Shown: positions 60,356-64,000 of the stretch, piece after piece
Position numbering within the stretch: position 1 is the first letter of the stretch
Layout of the letters: each line of letters opens with the position of its first letter
NCBI GenBank assembly: GCA_039920745.1
Contig: JBDSDD010000049.1
Span: forward strand, 1 to 64,000
DNA from: Scleromatobacter sp039920745
GTDB lineage: Bacteria; Pseudomonadota; Gammaproteobacteria; Burkholderiales; Burkholderiaceae_C
DNA length: 64,000 nucleotides
Direction of reading: 5' to 3'
Made by a program: the position numbers and the translations under genes
The notes under the pieces: model-generated
Told to the model about the DNA's origin: nothing
Databases searched by the model: none
The model's input: the letters and a program-made list of their open reading frames with translations, nothing else

Positions 60356-61411
60356 ATGACCCGCTACGCCAACATCCTCGAAACCATCGGCCGCACGCCC
60401 GTCGTGCGCATCAACAAGCTGGCGCCCGAAGGCATCGAGCTGTGGGTCAAGGTCGAGTCCTTCAACCCGCTCGGCTCGGTCAAGGACCGGCTCGCGCTGG
60501 GCGTGATCGAGGCCGCGGAAAAGAGCGGCGAGCTCAAGCCCGGCCAGACCGTCGTCGAGGCCACCAGCGGCAACACGGGCATCGGCCTGGCGATGGTCTG
60601 CGCACAGAAGGGCTACCCGCTGGTGGTGACGATGGCCGAGAGCTTCAGCGTCGAGCGCCGCCGCCTGATGCGCTTCCTGGGCGCCAAGGTCATCCTCACG
60701 CCGGCCGCCGAACGCGGCACGGGCATGGTGAAGAAGGCCGCGGAACTGGCTGCCGCGAATGGCTGGTTCCTGACGCGCCAGTTCGAGAACGAGGCCAACG
60801 CCGACATGCACTCGCGCACCACCGCGCGCGAGATCGTCGACGACTTCGCGGGCAAGCGGCTCGACTACTGGGTCACGGGCTTCGGCACCGGCGGCACGCT
60901 GCGCGGCGTCTCGCGCGTGCTCGCGCAGGAGCGCCCCGACACGAAGATCGTCGTCTGCGAGCCCTCGGACGCGCCGATGCTCACCAGCGGCCTGCCGCAG
61001 GTTCTCGAGCCGGATGGCAGCGCCACGACCAGCCACCCCTCATGGAAGCCGCACCCGCTGCAGGGCTGGAGCCCCGACTTCATCGGCAAGCTCACGCGCG
61101 ACGCCGTCGCCTCCGACCTGATCGAGCGCGTCGTCACCGTCAGCGGCGCGGACGCGATGCACTGGAGCCGGCAACTCGCCCAGAAGGAAGGGCTGTTCGT
61201 CGGGACGTCCAGCGGCGCGACCTTCGCTGGCGCACTGGAGGTCTGCAAGGCCGCGGCTGCGGGCTCGGTGGTGCTGTGCATGCTGCCCGACACCGGCGAA
61301 CGCTATCTCAGCACGCCGCTGTTCGCCGACGTGGCAGTGGACATGAACGAGGACGAGCTCGCGATCATGCGCTCGACACCGGGCAGCCAGCTCGCACCAA
61401 AGGCGGCGTGA
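60356..61411 (+). CDS. Cysteine synthase (O-acetylserine sulfhydrylase)
   Basis: This 351-residue PLP enzyme has the Schiff-base Lys in NPLGSVKDR, the substrate loop EATSGNTGIGLA and the PLP-phosphate loop GFGTGGTLRG. It makes cysteine from O-acetylserine and sulfide. Its C-terminal extension beyond residue 310 is slightly longer than CysK; CysM-type activity cannot be excluded. No other sulfur-assimilation gene is nearby. Confidence 0.93.
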   Translation: MTRYANILETIGRTPVVRINKLAPEGIELWVKVESFNPLGSVKDRLALGVIEAAEKSGELKPGQTVVEATSGNTGIGLAMVCAQKGYPLVVTMAESFSVERRRLMRFLGAKVILTPAAERGTGMVKKAAELAAANGWFLTRQFENEANADMHSRTTAREIVDDFAGKRLDYWVTGFGTGGTLRGVSRVLAQERPDTKIVVCEPSDAPMLTSGLPQVLEPDGSATTSHPSWKPHPLQGWSPDFIGKLTRDAVASDLIERVVTVSGADAMHWSRQLAQKEGLFVGTSSGATFAGALEVCKAAAAGSVVLCMLPDTGERYLSTPLFADVAVDMNEDELAIMRSTPGSQLAPKAA

Positions 61412-61448
61412 TCGAGTACGGGCCGAGGCGCAGCGGGCGAAGCGGCCT

Positions 61449-62939
61449 TCAGTGCCGCTGCACGGTCTTGTAGATGCCGCAGCCCAGCACGAGGTTGTCG
61501 CTCACCGGCACCACGAAGGATGTCTTCGGCGCGACCAGGTTGGTAGCCGGATTGAGGAAGTCGTAGTCGACCCAGCCGCCGCCCTTGCCGGCCGCGGCCC
61601 ACACGTCGTGCGTCAGCTGCGACACGTCGGTGCCCAGGATCTGCGCGGCCGTCTTGCGCAGGTTGTGCGGCTTGCCGGCGAACGCGTGATAGACCAGGGC
61701 GCGATCCCAGGCGAACACGTACATGTCGCGATCGGCGAAACCGTTGGCGACGTCGGTGATCTCGCTCAGGCACGCGCCGCCGCGCCGCTTGTAAAGTGCA
61801 ACGGCCTTGGTCACCAGCGCATGCGCCTCGTCGGCCGTACCCTGGCGCAGGCGGAACGTGCTCACGGTGAGCGCGAGCTTGTTGGCGCGCAGGCCCAGGC
61901 CAGAGGACGCCGACGAGGTCTGCTCGACCATCGTCGCGTTCTCCTGCGTGATGTCGTCAAGGCCGCGGATGGCCTCCGACATCTGGCTCAGGCTGTTGCT
62001 CTGCATCTCGGCTACCGACGTGATCGCGCGCACGTTGCCCGCCACCTCGCCGATGCCCGCGACCACGCTGGCCAACAGCTCGCCGACCTCATCGATGCGC
62101 GACGCGCCCGAGGCCACCTGCTCGCTGGACGTCGCGATCAGCGACTTGATCTCACGCGCCGCGCCACTGCTGCGCAGGGCCAGCGAGCGCACCTCGGCGG
62201 CGACCACGGCGAAGCCGCGGCCCTGCTCGCCCGCGCGCGCGGCCTCCACCGCGGCGTTGAGCGCGAGGATGTTGGTCTGGAAAGCGATGCCGTCGATCAC
62301 GCCGATGATGTCGTGCACGCGCTGCGAGCTCGTGCGGATCGCGTGCATGGTCTCGACGGCCTCGCGCATGCGACCACCGCCCGATTCGGCCATCTGGTGC
62401 ACGCGGCTCGCGAGCTGCTCCACGGCGCGCGCGTCGAGGGCGTTCTGCTTGACCGAGCCGCTGAGATCCTGCACGCTGGCCGAAGTCTGCTCCAGGCTCG
62501 CGGCTTGGCGCTCGGTGCGTTGCGCGAGCTCGGAGGTGCCGGCGGCCAGCGACTCGCTGGCCTGCGACACGAAGGTCGCCTCGCTGCGGATGTCGGCCAC
62601 CAGCGCCGACATGTTGGCGTTCATGTCGTCCAGCGACGCGGCGATGGCGCCGAACTCGTCGCGGCTCTTCATGTCGATGCGGCGCGACAGGTCCCCGTTC
62701 TTCATGGCGCTCACGCTGGCCTGCAGCGGCTGCAGCGAGCGCGCCAAGTAGCGTTGGAGCGACAGGCTCAGCGCCGCTGCTGTCGCGCCCAGCACGACGC
62801 AGGCGATCGCAACGACCGAGAAGCCTTCGAGCTGCACCAGGCGCACACCGGCGCACAGCGCCAGCGCGAGGCAGACGGCGCCCAGCAGCGCGATCCGGTG
62901 ACGCACGGAGGCACTTGCAGCGATATTGACCTGATCCAT
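61449..62939 (-). CDS. Methyl-accepting chemotaxis protein with C-terminal Cache domain
   Basis: This 496-residue receptor has two transmembrane helices close together (residues about 15-60) with almost no periplasmic loop, a HAMP domain (about 70-120), the MCP signalling region (about 120-365, hairpin tip GIAFQTNILALNAAVEAARAGEQGRGFAVVAAEVR) and a C-terminal sCache_2-type domain (about 372-496: MYVFAWDRALVYHAF ... GGGWVDYDFLNPATNLVAPKTSF ... VLGCGIY). The sensor part is thus cytosolic and lies after the signalling tip, which is unusual. It would relay an internal signal to CheA. No che genes are nearby. Confidence 0.9.
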   Translation of the reverse strand: MDQVNIAASASVRHRIALLGAVCLALALCAGVRLVQLEGFSVVAIACVVLGATAAALSLSLQRYLARSLQPLQASVSAMKNGDLSRRIDMKSRDEFGAIAASLDDMNANMSALVADIRSEATFVSQASESLAAGTSELAQRTERQAASLEQTSASVQDLSGSVKQNALDARAVEQLASRVHQMAESGGGRMREAVETMHAIRTSSQRVHDIIGVIDGIAFQTNILALNAAVEAARAGEQGRGFAVVAAEVRSLALRSSGAAREIKSLIATSSEQVASGASRIDEVGELLASVVAGIGEVAGNVRAITSVAEMQSNSLSQMSEAIRGLDDITQENATMVEQTSSASSGLGLRANKLALTVSTFRLRQGTADEAHALVTKAVALYKRRGGACLSEITDVANGFADRDMYVFAWDRALVYHAFAGKPHNLRKTAAQILGTDVSQLTHDVWAAAGKGGGWVDYDFLNPATNLVAPKTSFVVPVSDNLVLGCGIYKTVQRH

Positions 62940-63077
62940 CCCTGTTTTCCTTGCGCGGTCGCACGGGCCGCTCCACTGCTCGGGATGTTAGCCAGCGCCG
63001 CCGACGATCAAGCGATCAACAACGCCCCCAACAACCCGCTTTTCTTGCCCATCCGCAGGGCCGGATACAGTGCCGCC

Positions 63078-63707
63078 ATGCGCACGCTTGCCCTGTCTCG
63101 CCTCGGCCTGCGCTGGCCCGACGGCACCGCCCTGTTCGACGATCTCCACCTGGACGTCGGCGCCGGCCTGACGCTGCTCCAGGGCGACAGCGGCAGTGGC
63201 AAGTCGACGCTGCTGCGCGTGATCGCCGGCGAACTCCCCGCCAGCGGGCGCGTCACGCTGGGCGGGCGCACGCGAGAGGAGGACCCCGCGGCCTGGGCGC
63301 GCGACGTGGCTTTCGTCGACGCCGATGACGAGCGACTGGACGCGCTCACGCCCGACAGCGTCCTGGCGCGGTTGAGCAGACGCCACGGCGCGATTGCCGA
63401 CACCGACTGGCAGCGCCACGTCGACGCCTTCGGCCTGCGCCCGCATCTTGCCAAGGCGATGTGCCAGCTGTCCGCAGGCTCGCGTCGCAAGGTCGTGCTG
63501 GCGGCGCTGCTCGCCGTGCGCCCCGCGCTGACCCTGCTCGACGAGCCGGGTGCCGGGCTGGATGCCGCGTCGCTGCGCCACCTGCGCCTGGCGCTGGCCG
63601 AGGCCAACGGCGACCCGACGCGAGCATGGCTGCTCGTCGCCAGCTTCGGCCTGGACGCACTGGCCTGCAACGCGACCGTGGTTCTGCCGTCGCGGATCAG
63701 CGCCTGA
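63078..63707 (+). CDS. Small ABC transporter ATPase
   Basis: This 209-residue protein has Walker A GDSGSGKST, a degenerate signature (LSAGSRRK) and Walker B LTLLDEPGAGLD. No permease gene is adjacent. It resembles YnjD/CcmA/FetA-type minimal ATPases. ATG at 63078 begins just before the first beta strand; a longer open frame upstream overlaps the divergent chemoreceptor gene and is not coding. Confidence 0.85.
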   Translation: MRTLALSRLGLRWPDGTALFDDLHLDVGAGLTLLQGDSGSGKSTLLRVIAGELPASGRVTLGGRTREEDPAAWARDVAFVDADDERLDALTPDSVLARLSRRHGAIADTDWQRHVDAFGLRPHLAKAMCQLSAGSRRKVVLAALLAVRPALTLLDEPGAGLDAASLRHLRLALAEANGDPTRAWLLVASFGLDALACNATVVLPSRISA

Positions 63708-63724
63708 ATCCAGGCGCTGATCCG
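63693..63724 (+). terminator. 14-bp perfect hairpin spanning the ABC ATPase stop
   Basis: CGGATCAGCGCCTG (63693-63706) pairs perfectly with CAGGCGCTGATCCG (63711-63724) around a 4-base loop. The upstream arm includes the last codons and the first two bases of the stop. There is no T-run, so it is a probable mRNA 3' structure or a weak terminator. Confidence 0.45.
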
Positions 63725-63790
63725 GCGCTCGCACGCCGCGTCGGCTCCTAGACTCGGCGTGCGCGAAGGTCTTGCGCCTAAGGATCCAGC

Positions 63791-64000
63791 ATGCCCACGA
63801 TCAGCCCCACGCTCACCCTGCCCCAGCCCACCCTGTCGCCTGCCGCGTCGACGAAGGCCGCCGCCCCGGCGCCCGCCGGCGCGCCGACGACGCCCGTCGC
63901 GGTGACCAAGGCCCCTGAGCCCAGCACGACGGTGACGCTGAGCCCGCAGGCGATGAGCGCGATGGCCGCTGCGGCAAATCCGTCGCCTTCGCCTGCGTCG
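63791..64000 (+). CDS. Pro/Ala/Ser/Thr-rich hypothetical protein, N-terminal part
   Basis: The first 70 codons of a gene that runs off the window. The sequence is PAPA- and TLSP-rich (MPTISPTLTLPQPTLSPAAS) with no signal peptide. It is likely disordered. Composition resembles N-terminal tails of secreted effectors or surface proteins, but too little is visible to say. The ATG at 63791 follows GGAT with weak ribosome site. Confidence 0.6.
   Translation, partial: MPTISPTLTLPQPTLSPAASTKAAAPAPAGAPTTPVAVTKAPEPSTTVTLSPQAMSAMAAAANPSPSPAS

Overview
The window is about 64 kb of very GC-rich, gene-dense bacterial DNA. The protein families point to a betaproteobacterium of the order Burkholderiales, perhaps of the Roseateles/Rubrivivax/Leptothrix kind. 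The clues are an exosortase (PEP-CTERM) substrate, a zinc-ribbon protein and an intergenic repeat of types I associate with that group, and xylan- and cello-oligosaccharide-degrading enzymes. This placement is inference. I saw no tRNA, rRNA, CRISPR array, prophage or insertion sequence.

Region 1 (1-8.5 kb): the 3' end of an OPT-family transporter gene, a 0.54 kb gap, then a compact class II lanthipeptide cluster. It holds a 64-residue precursor, a LanM dehydratase/cyclase and a peptidase-less ABC exporter. An RsbRD-type histidine kinase follows. Region 2 (7.3-17.4 kb): an Ig-like/DUF3494 ice-binding-type lipoprotein with an OmpA-family porin; a Tat-exported BBE-type flavoprotein; a LysR regulator divergent from a secreted alpha/beta hydrolase; and a periplasmic 5'-nucleotidase/cyclic phosphodiesterase, with a Pho-box-like promoter, coupled to a Sel1-repeat protein.

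Region 3 (17.5-28.2 kb) is mostly housekeeping and regulation: Hanks-type kinase, GST, tRNA hydroxylase TrhO, RluA-type pseudouridine synthase, PLD-family lipoprotein, orphan histidine kinase, two small proteins, a YadG/YadH-like ABC exporter and a Gfo/Idh/MocA oxidoreductase. Region 4 (28.3-32.1 kb): a large ExeM/NucH-type extracellular nuclease preceded by three 11-bp-phased Pho half-sites, then a PEP-CTERM protein. With the nucleotidase it could form a phosphate-scavenging set: extracellular DNA to nucleotides to phosphate.

Region 5 (32.2-37.2 kb): TetR-AlkB diverges from an SDR dehydrogenase and a natural esterase/Baeyer-Villiger monooxygenase fusion. A good sigma-70 promoter and a perfect 18-bp palindrome lie between them. 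The enzymes would turn an alcohol into a ketone, then an ester, then acid plus alcohol. Region 6 (37.1-41.5 kb): an overlapping GH43-GH39-GH5 hemicellulase operon.

Region 7 (41.6-52.5 kb): a periplasmic hypothetical protein, old yellow enzyme, acyl-CoA ligase, the iron genes bfd (Fur box inside its promoter), bfr and dps, a helical repeat-rich protein, a decayed histone-deacetylase-like pseudogene, a zinc-ribbon protein, a diguanylate cyclase, a DoxX protein and an aldo/keto reductase. Region 8 (52.7-59.5 kb): a beta-glucosidase/sugar ABC transporter/LacI operon headed by a perfect LacI-type operator, a likely cello-oligosaccharide uptake system. Region 9 (59.5-64 kb): a lipoprotein, cysteine synthase, a chemoreceptor whose Cache sensor lies after its signalling domain, a small ABC ATPase, and the start of a Pro/Ala/Ser/Thr-rich protein that runs off the end.
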